A stretch of 62,709 nt of DNA. Origin: Spirochaetota bacterium (GTDB lineage Bacteria; Spirochaetota; Spirochaetia; Treponematales; Treponemataceae). A program made the position numbers and the translations under genes. The stretch is from contig JAEWMY010000014.1 of NCBI GenBank assembly GCA_023393015.1, positions 1 through 62,709 of the forward strand, written 5' to 3'. Positions 18,028 to 24,830 of this stretch are shown here, in pieces; positions within the stretch are counted from its first letter, which is position 1, and each line of letters opens with the position of its first letter. Under the pieces are notes generated by a model. It did not search any database. It was given only the letters and a program-made list of their open reading frames with translations, and had not been told where the DNA came from.

Positions 18028-18045
18028 GCGGGCGGCAGCGCCCGC
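18028..18045 (+). other. GC-rich hairpin after glnN
   Basis: A perfect 7-bp stem (GCGGGCG 18028-18034 with CGCCCGC 18039-18045) and a 4-base loop lie just before the true terminator. With no T-run of its own it may protect the 3' end or assist termination. Confidence 0.5.
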
Positions 18046-18052
18046 CCGACCG

Positions 18053-18083
18053 CCCCGAACGGATAGCCGTTCGGGGTTTTTTT
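18053..18083 (+). terminator. Rho-independent terminator after glnN
   Basis: An 8-bp stem (CCCCGAAC 18053-18060 with GTTCGGGG 18069-18076), an 8-base loop and seven T form an intrinsic terminator for glnN. It lies in the 107-bp convergent gap before the DUF2721 gene. Confidence 0.92.
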
Positions 18084-18110
18084 CGCGCCGTTTGACGCGG
18101 ATTCGTCTCG

Positions 18111-18503
18111 CTAGGATCGTTCGACGTGGGCGAGCTCGAGCTTGAGGGCGTCGATCGAGATATATATCTCCCACAACGACAGCCCGAGCGACGCCATGAG
18201 CGACAGGAGGCTGAAGCCGAAGACGATCTCCCCCGCGATCAAAAAGGAAAAAAACACGAGGGTCATGCACAGGACGCAGAGGAAGAAGCTCAAGACGCCG
18301 AATAACTGGGTGTATTTCATGATCGTGAGGCGCAATCTGAAATTCTCGATTTGGGGAAGAAGCCGTTTTTCCTTTTTTTCGTCGTACAGGGCGACGAACT
18401 GGCGAACCAGGGCGGCAATGGCGAGAAAACGGTTCGTGTAGGCGAGCATGAGCAGGGTAATCGCCGAAAAGAGCAGGGCGGGTGTCGTGATATTGAAATC
18501 CAT
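18111..18503 (-). CDS. DUF2721 family membrane protein
   Basis: This 130-residue inner-membrane protein has an N-terminal segment (about residues 8-26), a basic/acidic cytoplasmic stretch (DEKKEKRLLPQIENFRLR) and two more membrane segments (about 66-88 and 92-112), the layout of DUF2721 proteins, whose function is unknown. The ATG at 18503 has AAGGAG 8 bp upstream; longer in-frame readings run through the divergent regulator and are not credible. It is transcribed divergently from an ArsR-family regulator and zinc ATPase and shares their 88-bp control region, so a link to metal stress is possible but unproven. Confidence 0.82.
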   Translation of the reverse strand: MDFNITTPALLFSAITLLMLAYTNRFLAIAALVRQFVALYDEKKEKRLLPQIENFRLRLTIMKYTQLFGVLSFFLCVLCMTLVFFSFLIAGEIVFGFSLLSLMASLGLSLWEIYISIDALKLELAHVERS

Positions 18504-18518
18504 AAAAACGCTCCTTAT

Positions 18519-18562
18519 ACCGTAATACGGTAAATATATGCGATTGTGACTACTATTGACAA
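18519..18562 (-). promoter_or_regulatory. DUF2721 gene promoter with palindrome over the start site
   Basis: On the minus strand TTGTCA (18557-18562), an 18-bp spacer and TATATT (18533-18538) form a strong promoter. The expected transcription start near 18526 lies inside the perfect inverted repeat ACCGTA-A-TACGGT (18519-18531), a candidate operator. The -35 shares bases with the opposite-strand arsR promoter, so the two directions should compete. Confidence 0.6.
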
Positions 18563-18587
18563 GTTGAACAGTTGAGCATATATTCAA
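18556..18587 (+). promoter_or_regulatory. Consensus leaderless promoter and operator of the arsR-family gene
   Basis: TTGACA (18556-18561), a 17-bp spacer and TATATT (18579-18584) are nearly perfect. The ATG at 18592 starts 8 bp after the last base of the -10, so transcription should begin within 0-2 bases of the codon, and there is no Shine-Dalgarno. An imperfect palindrome TTGA-N8-TCAA (18572-18587) covers the -10 and is a likely site for the encoded repressor. Confidence 0.65.
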
Positions 18588-18591
18588 AAGT

Positions 18592-18972
18592 ATGAATGAC
18601 GGATTGGAAACACAGTACAGCTCCGATGAGGATACGACGGTCCGTACCGAGGCGGTAGCCTTGGCGCGATCCCGCATGCCCGACGAAAGCCTGTTGTGCG
18701 ACTTGGGGGATTTTTTCAGGGTCCTGGGGGACTCCACGCGAGTGCGGATCGTATCCGCGCTCATGTACGGGGAGTTGTGCGTGGCCGATATCGCGGCGGC
18801 GCTCGACATGTCGGTGTCGGCCGTTTCGCACCAGTTACGCGTGCTCAGGCAGGCAAAGATGGTACGCGCCCGACGCGACGGGAAACAGGTGTTTTACTCG
18901 ATCGACGACCACCACGTAGGGATACTGATCGCGACGGGTCTCGAGCATCTGAGGGAGGGATCGGAGAGATGA
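18592..18972 (+). CDS. ArsR/SmtB-family metal-responsive repressor
   Basis: This 126-residue winged-helix regulator has the ArsR fold motif DSTRVRIVSALMYGELCVADIAAAL, quoted in parts as DSTRVRIVSAL and ELCVADIAAAL, and recognition helix SVSAVSHQLRVL. The full alpha-5 zinc site of SmtB/CzrA is present with exact spacing: Asp106, His108, His119 and Glu122 (D-x-H-x10-H-x2-E). Only one cysteine (Cys63) occurs in the ELCVAD alpha-3 motif, so a CadC-type thiolate site looks incomplete. Zinc (or cobalt) sensing is therefore likely. It overlaps the ATPase gene by 4 bp (ATGA) and most likely represses both. The gene appears leaderless. Confidence 0.93.
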   Translation: MNDGLETQYSSDEDTTVRTEAVALARSRMPDESLLCDLGDFFRVLGDSTRVRIVSALMYGELCVADIAAALDMSVSAVSHQLRVLRQAKMVRARRDGKQVFYSIDDHHVGILIATGLEHLREGSER

Positions 18973-21092
18973 GCTGTTCATGTTGCTGCGAAAAGACCGA
19001 ATCCGAAACGGTTTCGCTCGATACCGACCGAATCCCCGTCGAATCGCCGACGGACGCGGGCGTGCGTCGGACGATACTGCGATTTTCGGTATCGACGGCA
19101 CTGTTCGCCGCCGCCCTGGCGGCGGCCTTCGCCCAAGGTCGATCGACCGATGGAGCGGTCTCGACGCTCGGCATCGCCTCGACGCGCGCCGCCTTTCTCG
19201 CCGTCTGGCTCCTCGCCGGGTACCGGGTCGTGCTCGCCTCGGTTCGCAACGCCCTCAAAGGGCGCTTTTTCGACGAGAACTTCCTCATGACGATAGCCAC
19301 GATAGGCGCCTTCGCGATCGGAGAATGGTCGGAGGGCGCGGCCGTGATGCTTTTTTACAATCTCGGCGAGATACTGCAGGATTCCGCGCTCGCCCGCTCG
19401 AGAAGGTCGATCTCCGACCTGATGGATGTCCGGCCCGACCGGGCGCGAATCGTCTCGGCGGGAAATGAGCCCGACTCCTTCGCGCATCCCTCCGACGTCG
19501 CCGTCGGGACGCTCGTGCGGGTCCTTCCCGGCGAGAAGGTTCCCCTCGACGGCGTGATAGAAGAGGGCAGGTCCTTCTTCGATACCTCGCGGCTTACCGG
19601 CGAGAGTCTCCCCCGCGATTCCGGTCCCGGCGACGGCGTCCTCGCGGGCTTCGTCTCTATGAACTCCGGCGTTACCGTACGCACGATCGCTGGATACGCG
19701 GAAAGCGCGGCCGCGAGGATGCTCGCCCTCGTTGAGGGGGCCGCGGGGAAGAAGGCCCGCGTCGAGCGGCTCATCACCTCCTTCGCCAGGGTCTATACGC
19801 CGATCGTGACCGCACTCGCCCTCGCGCTCGCGGTATTGCCGCCCCTCGCGCTTTCCCTCTCGGCCGGAACGGCGCCCTCATGGTCGTCGTTTTCGACCTG
19901 GGCGTACCGCGCCCTCGTGTTTCTCGTCATCTCGTGCCCCTGCGCCTTCGTCCTCTCCGTTCCCCTCGGCTATTTCGGCGGGATAGGCGGGGCCGCACGC
20001 CGGGGAATACTGGTCAAGGGCGCGACGGCCATCGACGCCCTCGCCCGCGCGGGCACCGTCGTGTTCGACAAGACCGGCACGCTTACCGAAGGCTCGTTTT
20101 CCGTAACCTCGATCGACCCCGCGGCGGGCTTTGACGCGACCCGTCTCGCCCGTCTCGCGGCGACGGCGGAGGCGGAGTCGTCCCACCCGGTAGCGCGCGC
20201 CGTACTCGCGTACGCGGCTTCGGCGGGCATCGAGCCCGAACGGGATGCCGATTCGATAGAAGAGTCGGGCGGCCTCGGCGTGGAGGCGCGCGTCGGCACG
20301 AGGCGCATACGCGCCGGCTCCCGCGCGTTTCTCGAGCGCTTCGGCGTAGTCGTCGACTCAGGCGGAGACGCGTCCGCGTCGGAGTCGCAGGGTTCGACGC
20401 AGTCGCAGGGTTCGACGGAGTCGCAGGGTTCGACGCAGTCGCAGGGTTCCCGCGTGTACGTCGCCGAGGACGGCGTCTACGCGGGCTCGATCGTGCTTTC
20501 GGACTCGATTAAGGAAGGATCCCGCGAGGCCGTGGACTCGTTGCGGGAGCTCGGGGTACGCGACATCGTCATGCTGACCGGCGACGCCGAGGCGGTCGCC
20601 GCGAACGTGTCGCGCGCGCTCGGGATTCGCGAGTGGGTTTCGGGCGTACTGCCGCACGAGAAGGTCGAGCGCTACGAGGATATCTCGGCGCGCTCGGCGG
20701 CGTCCGGCGGGATGACGACCGTATTCGTCGGCGACGGTATAAACGACGCGCCCGCGCTCGCGCGCGCCGACGTCGGCGTCGCCATGGGCGCCATCGGAAG
20801 CGACGCCGCCTGCGAGGCCGCCGACGTCGTGCTCATGAACGACGACCCCCGACTCGTCGCGCGGGCCATCGCGCACGCGAGACGCACGCGGGCGATCGTG
20901 GCGCAGAACATAGCTGTTTCGTTTATCGTGAAGATCGGTTTTCTCGCCCTCGGCGCGGCGGGACTCGCGTCCTTGTGGGAAGCCGTGTTCGCCGACGTGG
21001 GCGTCGCCCTTCTCGCGACGGCGAATTCGCTTCGCGCTCGCGCCGCGGGAGACGCGAGAGAGGCGGGAGACGCGGGAAAACGGCTCCGATAG
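18969..21092 (+). CDS. P1B-type Zn/Cd/Pb-transporting ATPase
   Basis: This 707-residue metal exporter has the P1B-2 features: CPC metal motif (Cys323-Pro-Cys325), phosphorylation site DKTGTLTEG (Asp367), the SSHPVARA HP motif, GDGINDAPALA, and the C-terminal DVGVALLATANSLRA. Instead of a full heavy-metal-binding domain it has only a short Cys-rich start, MSCSCCCEK (Cys3, 5, 6, 7), followed directly by the membrane region. The start at 18969 overlaps the repressor stop and removes 91 frame-shadow residues. An in-frame 18-bp repeat (20382-20450) inserts a Ser/Gln/Gly linker in the nucleotide-binding domain. Its TAG stop forms part of the tRNA-Leu -35. Confidence 0.95.
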   Translation: MSCSCCCEKTESETVSLDTDRIPVESPTDAGVRRTILRFSVSTALFAAALAAAFAQGRSTDGAVSTLGIASTRAAFLAVWLLAGYRVVLASVRNALKGRFFDENFLMTIATIGAFAIGEWSEGAAVMLFYNLGEILQDSALARSRRSISDLMDVRPDRARIVSAGNEPDSFAHPSDVAVGTLVRVLPGEKVPLDGVIEEGRSFFDTSRLTGESLPRDSGPGDGVLAGFVSMNSGVTVRTIAGYAESAAARMLALVEGAAGKKARVERLITSFARVYTPIVTALALALAVLPPLALSLSAGTAPSWSSFSTWAYRALVFLVISCPCAFVLSVPLGYFGGIGGAARRGILVKGATAIDALARAGTVVFDKTGTLTEGSFSVTSIDPAAGFDATRLARLAATAEAESSHPVARAVLAYAASAGIEPERDADSIEESGGLGVEARVGTRRIRAGSRAFLERFGVVVDSGGDASASESQGSTQSQGSTESQGSTQSQGSRVYVAEDGVYAGSIVLSDSIKEGSREAVDSLRELGVRDIVMLTGDAEAVAANVSRALGIREWVSGVLPHEKVERYEDISARSAASGGMTTVFVGDGINDAPALARADVGVAMGAIGSDAACEAADVVLMNDDPRLVARAIAHARRTRAIVAQNIAVSFIVKIGFLALGAAGLASLWEAVFADVGVALLATANSLRARAAGDAREAGDAGKRLR
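20382..20450 (+). repeat. 18-bp tandem repeat in the metal ATPase gene
   Basis: Nearly four copies of an 18-bp unit (gag/cag alternating at the first codon) encode (E/Q)SQGST at residues 472-493. The repeat is in frame and lies in a surface loop of the nucleotide-binding domain just before the conserved hinge to the P-domain. Confidence 0.9.
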
Positions 21093-21119
21093 ACACGGGC
21101 GGCCCCTTCATGCTAACAT
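21090..21119 (+). promoter_or_regulatory. Putative tRNA-Leu promoter
   Basis: TAGACA (21090-21095), an 18-bp spacer and TAACAT (21114-21119) place a start site a few bases before the tRNA. The -35 begins with the TAG stop of the ATPase gene. The perfect TTCATG/CATGAA dyad at 21107-21122 overlaps the -10. Confidence 0.5.
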
Positions 21120-21133
21120 GAACGGGTCGTCGT

Positions 21134-21217
21134 GCCGGCGTGGCGAAATTGGTAGACGCAGCAGACTCAAAATCTGCCGCCTTCACGGGTGTATCGGTTC
21201 GATTCCGATCGCCGGCA
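21134..21217 (+). tRNA. tRNA-Leu (CAA anticodon)
   Basis: The 84-base gene folds as a class II tRNA. The acceptor stem GCCGGCG pairs with CGCCGGC, the D-arm contains TGGTAGA, and the anticodon stem GCAGA/TCTGC holds loop CTCAAAA with anticodon CAA. A long variable arm follows, then the T-loop GGTTCGATTCC. The discriminator is A and the CCA end is not encoded. It decodes UUG. It lies between the metal ATPase and a convergent GH30 gene. Confidence 0.95.
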
Positions 21218-21228
21218 AATAATACGAA

Positions 21229-22674
21229 TCAGTCGCGAACGACGAGCGTCGCGAAGCTTTCGGGCGGCAGTTCCACAGAATAGCACCTTCCGTCGATGTC
21301 TCCGCCGATCACTCGTTTCCCGTTCGATTCGTTCAGGAGCTCGACGATTATAGCGCCGTCGGGAGCTCGGAACGCGATCGCTCCCCGATAGGAGCCGCGC
21401 GTCGACACGTGTCTCGACCCCGTCGGTACGTACCTGCTGAAGTGCTCGAAGGCCCTGAACATGGGCGTGTACGTGACCCGCTTCGTCGTCGTATCCACGA
21501 TGATTGGGCTGTTCTGCGGCCAACGACGTATCTTGTCGATGTTCAATCCGTCCTGGTCCAGGACGATGTTCCACAGCATGTAGCTTTCGGCTCCCGCGGC
21601 GAAATAATCCCGCATGCGTGTCCAGGTATACGCCGCGTAGGCGAAATCGTTGGGGGCCCTGTCGGGTTTGAAACCGGCTCTCCAGTGCCAGTTGCCGCAG
21701 TCCGTCTCCGTTTGCATGATCGGAATGCCCGGGTGGTTTTTCAGGATCGGCGCTATCTGACGGTCGGCGTCCCACTGGAGCCCGATTACCCCCACGTGCT
21801 TTTTTGCCTCCGGATCGCCGAGCACCGTCTTCGCGAAGGTCCCGTAATGGCCGTCGTTGAGCGTGCCGAGCATGATCTTCGTCGTCAGTCCCCGTCGCGC
21901 GAAGAGCGGGCCGAAATAGTCGCGGATAAAGACGCGGAACTGCTCCGGTTTCCAACCGCCGTTCGGGTAACCGGTCACGACGGTCGGCTCGTTCTGCACC
22001 GCTATCGAGTCGACGTCGAATCCGCGCTTCGCGTATTCCTCGGCGAATCTCGCGAGATAGAGGGCATACGCCCGATAGTATTTCGGGTCGTCGATGAAGG
22101 ATCCGCCTTCGTAGTCGCCGTTGTCCTTCATCCAGACCGGGGGGCTCCATGCCGACGCCCAGAGCTTGATGTCGGGACGAACGGCGCGCGCGGCCGCGAT
22201 ATAGGGTATCAGGTATTTCCCGTCGCGCTCCAGCGTGAAGTGTTTCATTTCGAAATCGTCAGCCACGGGCGCGAGGGTATACCGCTCGAGGGCGTAGTCG
22301 CTCGCGCCGATCGGTATCCTTCCGTACGAAAGGTTCGCTTCGGCGGGGTCGAAAACGGCGGTCAATATTTTTTTCCGCTCGCTTTCGTCGAGGGCGCCCA
22401 GAGCCGCCCATCCTCGTTCGTTGAACGACCCGCCGAAACCCGCGACGGCCTGTTTCGCCGCCGAGGTGTCGACGGTAAAGTCGGCTTTGACCTTCTCGCC
22501 GACCGTGACGAGATCGCGCCGCTCGACGCGTATCCCGTCACCCGAGGTGACATACAGCGAAACGTCGCCGTACGCGCCGGGCTCCGCGGCGACCGCACGA
22601 CCGCCCTTGCAGGCGAAAAACATCATGAACGACATGAGCGCCATCCGTGCCCCTCTCTTCGAACGTCGTGCCAT
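21229..22674 (-). CDS. GH30-family exported glycoside hydrolase
   Basis: This 481-residue secreted enzyme has an N-terminal signal sequence (residues 1-30). The FFAC at Cys22 could be a relaxed spirochaetal lipobox; otherwise cleavage after AVA is likely. GH30 motifs are in order: AVAGFGGSFNERG, LWASAWSPPVWMKDNG, acid/base Glu229 (VQNEP) and nucleophile Glu323 (MQTETDCGNW), with a C-terminal beta-rich side domain. Family members are beta-glucosidases/glucosylceramidases, 1,6-glucanases or xylanases; substrate cannot be fixed here. It starts 1 bp after the upstream 116-residue gene and ends a four-gene minus-strand unit that begins with a PAS sensor. Confidence 0.92.
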   Translation of the reverse strand: MARRSKRGARMALMSFMMFFACKGGRAVAAEPGAYGDVSLYVTSGDGIRVERRDLVTVGEKVKADFTVDTSAAKQAVAGFGGSFNERGWAALGALDESERKKILTAVFDPAEANLSYGRIPIGASDYALERYTLAPVADDFEMKHFTLERDGKYLIPYIAAARAVRPDIKLWASAWSPPVWMKDNGDYEGGSFIDDPKYYRAYALYLARFAEEYAKRGFDVDSIAVQNEPTVVTGYPNGGWKPEQFRVFIRDYFGPLFARRGLTTKIMLGTLNDGHYGTFAKTVLGDPEAKKHVGVIGLQWDADRQIAPILKNHPGIPIMQTETDCGNWHWRAGFKPDRAPNDFAYAAYTWTRMRDYFAAGAESYMLWNIVLDQDGLNIDKIRRWPQNSPIIVDTTTKRVTYTPMFRAFEHFSRYVPTGSRHVSTRGSYRGAIAFRAPDGAIIVELLNESNGKRVIGGDIDGRCYSVELPPESFATLVVRD

Positions 22675-22675
22675 T

Positions 22676-23026
22676 TTAACCCTCTACGAAGCGCCAAACG
22701 TTGTCGATTTTCCTTTTCAGCAAATCGGTCATGAGTTCCGGATAGTTTCCGTGCCTGATCCTGTCTTCGACGAGGGCCGTCACGGCGGCGACGGCCTCGT
22801 CGACCGAGGCGTACTCCCCCGTTTCCCGGAGGGATATCTCCCGCGCGAAATCGCGAAGGGCCGAGACTTCGGATCGGTAGAGGGCCTCGTTCTCGCGCCG
22901 CACGTATTCCGTGCACGTCTCCTTCTCGCGGGCCTCTTGAACGCCGCGGATCGACCCCTCGAGCTCGTCCTTCGCGTCGACGAGTTCGGCCGAGAGAATC
23001 GAGAAAAACTTCGCGACCTTGCTCAT
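22676..23026 (-). CDS. Small helical protein of unknown function
   Basis: I do not recognise this 116-residue protein. It is predicted almost wholly alpha-helical, rich in Glu, Arg and Ala, with no signal peptide or membrane segment, and looks like a short coiled-coil or helical-bundle cytoplasmic protein. It lies between a PilZ protein gene (45-bp gap) and the GH30 gene (1-bp gap), and its ribosome site is masked only by the short gap. Its codon use matches its neighbours, and tight spacing supports it as a real gene. A role as partner of the PilZ protein is conceivable but untested. Confidence 0.72.
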   Translation of the reverse strand: MSKVAKFFSILSAELVDAKDELEGSIRGVQEAREKETCTEYVRRENEALYRSEVSALRDFAREISLRETGEYASVDEAVAAVTALVEDRIRHGNYPELMTDLLKRKIDNVWRFVEG

Positions 23027-23071
23027 GGCGTGTCCTCCCGACCCGAATTCTCGCCGTACGGAAGCCGTCTG

Positions 23072-23890
23072 TCAAACGTCCGCCGGTCCGTTCGACGTCG
23101 TCTGTCTTTCCGACGTCTGGTTCGCCGATTCGGTCGCTTCCGCCTCGATCTCGCTCTGGAGGGCTATCTGGATGTAACTCCGGATCTTTTCCTTCGCCGC
23201 TGCGTCCGTCTTCGGCGAGAAGAGCATGATGTACATCGTCCTGTCGTCCTGCATTCGCCGTCCGAACACGACCATCTCGACGCGGACGAGCGAGGCCCGC
23301 AGTTTGAGCTGAACGTCCCGCAAGACGACGTTCTTGCCGAAATCGGGATCGGGGTCGAGCACGCACGAAAGGCCGACGACGCTGATGTCGAATATCCTGC
23401 CCGTCGTCTTGATCGGGCCCTCCCGCACGTTGATCGTCGAGATGGCGTCGTGCGCGCACGAAGCCCGCACGTATTTCCGCCGCCCTTTCGCCTCGTTCGC
23501 GCGGAGCGTTTCAAGGAGTATCCTCGTGCTTTCCTCGAGGCCGAGCTTGAGCTTGACGAAGCCGCACCGGATGCCGATGTCCATCAGGTATTTTTTCTGC
23601 AAGGCCTCGTCGGCGTTGTACGAGACGATCCCGATGCCCACGGCCGACGTCGCCGGATCGGCCATGCGCGCGCGAATCCAGGACTCCCACTCCTCCTCGG
23701 ACAGGCCCGCGTCGATGTTGACGAACACGAGGGACTCCGGGTATCTCGCGATGAGCCTCGTCGTCGTCTCGACGTCCTTGAGCATGTACACTTCGTATTC
23801 CTGCGCGAGCAGCCTGCTGATGAGCTCGTCGCGCACCACGCTCGGGGGATACGCGAAAAAAACCTTCTTGCCGAGTTCGCCGTCGCCCAT
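23072..23890 (-). CDS. PilZ-domain protein with receiver-like N-terminus
   Basis: This 272-residue cytoplasmic protein should bind cyclic di-GMP. Its PilZ domain (about residues 135-245) has the ligand motifs RRKYVR (Arg137, Arg138, Arg142) and DISVVG (Asp168, Ser170, Gly173). The N-terminal 130 residues have an alternating beta/alpha pattern like a response-regulator receiver (VFFAYPP, LVFVNIDAG), but without a clear acidic pocket and phospho-acceptor set, so it may be a pseudo-receiver. The start at 23890 has AGAGGTG upstream. It follows the PAS sensor gene by 44 bp in the same direction. Confidence 0.88.
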   Translation of the reverse strand: MGDGELGKKVFFAYPPSVVRDELISRLLAQEYEVYMLKDVETTTRLIARYPESLVFVNIDAGLSEEEWESWIRARMADPATSAVGIGIVSYNADEALQKKYLMDIGIRCGFVKLKLGLEESTRILLETLRANEAKGRRKYVRASCAHDAISTINVREGPIKTTGRIFDISVVGLSCVLDPDPDFGKNVVLRDVQLKLRASLVRVEMVVFGRRMQDDRTMYIMLFSPKTDAAAKEKIRSYIQIALQSEIEAEATESANQTSERQTTSNGPADV

Positions 23891-23934
23891 CGAAATAGCA
23901 CCTCTCTCTTGCGTAGTTTCCGCGTGACCGTCCC

Positions 23935-24756
23935 TCAATGGAGGGTCAGGTACTGGTCCGGCAATTCCTGCCCGACGGCCATCCTGGCTATCACCGCTTC
24001 CCGTTCCGTGTCGGTTATCTCGGTGACGGTCCACATCGCGCGGCGGGGACGGCCGTCCGCGACGCGCAGGCTCGTTTCCATCCTGAACGGATATCCGGAC
24101 GCCCCGCGCTCCGCGACGGGAAGGATCGTCTGTATCTTGCGCCCGATCAGCTCCGAGGACTCGATTCCGAGAAGATCGGACAGGGCCGGATTCACCTTCG
24201 TCACGTAGTCTTCGGGATTCCATATCATGATGGCGGCGCCCGTCTGTCCGAGGACCATCTCGTGGTACTTGGTCGCGTTTCTGTACGCCATCTCGAGTTG
24301 GTGGCTTTGCTCGAGCTCCCGCGAGATATACCCCGTCTGTTCGTGAACGAGCTCGTTGAGGTTCGTCAGCTGGGCCCGAAGCGCGACTTCGGCCTTCCCG
24401 CACCGCGTCGACATGTACGAAACCACGAACGCGATGAGTTCGAAAAAGAGAACGCGTATGGCCACGGCGGTCAGCTCGTCCGAATATCCGAACGCGCCGA
24501 GGATGATGGCGGCGTAGAGCGCGCAGCACCCGGTCGTGAAGGCGAGCGCCTTTTTGGGGTAGTTTCCCGCGGTTATGAGAATCGGCAGATAGAAGAGGTT
24601 CTGGAAGACCCCGGTCAGCCCCATGGAAAGGCAGACTATCTCGATCCCAATGGCCAAAACGGTCGTTATGGTGATTGCCGGTATCGCGAAGTTCCTGACG
24701 AGTACCAAGCGGTTCTCGTCAAGTGTCCCGTCCGGCCGCGTGTCGTGGCCTTCCAT
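23935..24756 (-). CDS. Membrane PAS-domain sensor without an output domain
   Basis: This 273-residue protein has four or five membrane segments at the N-terminus (about residues 20-115), a helical linker (about 120-160), and a C-terminal PAS domain (about 165-265, with IMIWNPEDYVTKVNPALSDLLG). There is no histidine kinase, GGDEF or methyl-accepting output domain, so it must signal through partners or act as a sensor scaffold. The ATG at 24756 was chosen because a TTGCAA-N17-GATAAT promoter ends 7 bp before it and would make upstream in-frame starts (24765, and GTG 24849) untranscribed. It heads a unit with the PilZ, small helical and GH30 genes. Confidence 0.78.
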   Translation of the reverse strand: MEGHDTRPDGTLDENRLVLVRNFAIPAITITTVLAIGIEIVCLSMGLTGVFQNLFYLPILITAGNYPKKALAFTTGCCALYAAIILGAFGYSDELTAVAIRVLFFELIAFVVSYMSTRCGKAEVALRAQLTNLNELVHEQTGYISRELEQSHQLEMAYRNATKYHEMVLGQTGAAIMIWNPEDYVTKVNPALSDLLGIESSELIGRKIQTILPVAERGASGYPFRMETSLRVADGRPRRAMWTVTEITDTEREAVIARMAVGQELPDQYLTLH

Positions 24757-24763
24757 ACCCGTC

Positions 24764-24792
24764 ATTATCGCCGATCGGGGTGGCTTTTGCAA
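24764..24792 (-). promoter_or_regulatory. Putative leaderless promoter of the PAS sensor gene
   Basis: On the minus strand TTGCAA (24787-24792), a 17-bp spacer and GATAAT (24764-24769) end 7 bp before the ATG at 24756. No Shine-Dalgarno is present. Transcription would start at or within a base of the codon. Confidence 0.5.
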
Positions 24793-24830
24793 ACCGTATA
24801 TCCCGATTGTCGCGTGTGTACACGCATTTC

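Noticed and set aside
18696..18968. A longer N-terminus for the metal ATPase, reading back through the regulator gene
   Set aside because: The extra 91 residues are a frame shadow of the ArsR-type gene. The ATGA overlap at 18969 gives a natural start with a Cys-rich N-terminus.
20382..20450. Short regular repeats as a possible CRISPR array
   Set aside because: The units are contiguous, in frame within a conserved gene, have no unique spacers, and no cas genes are present.
21107..21122. TTCATG-CTAA-CATGAA dyad as a terminator for the metal ATPase gene
   Set aside because: No T-run follows and it overlaps the likely -10 of tRNA-Leu, so an operator or chance dyad is likelier.
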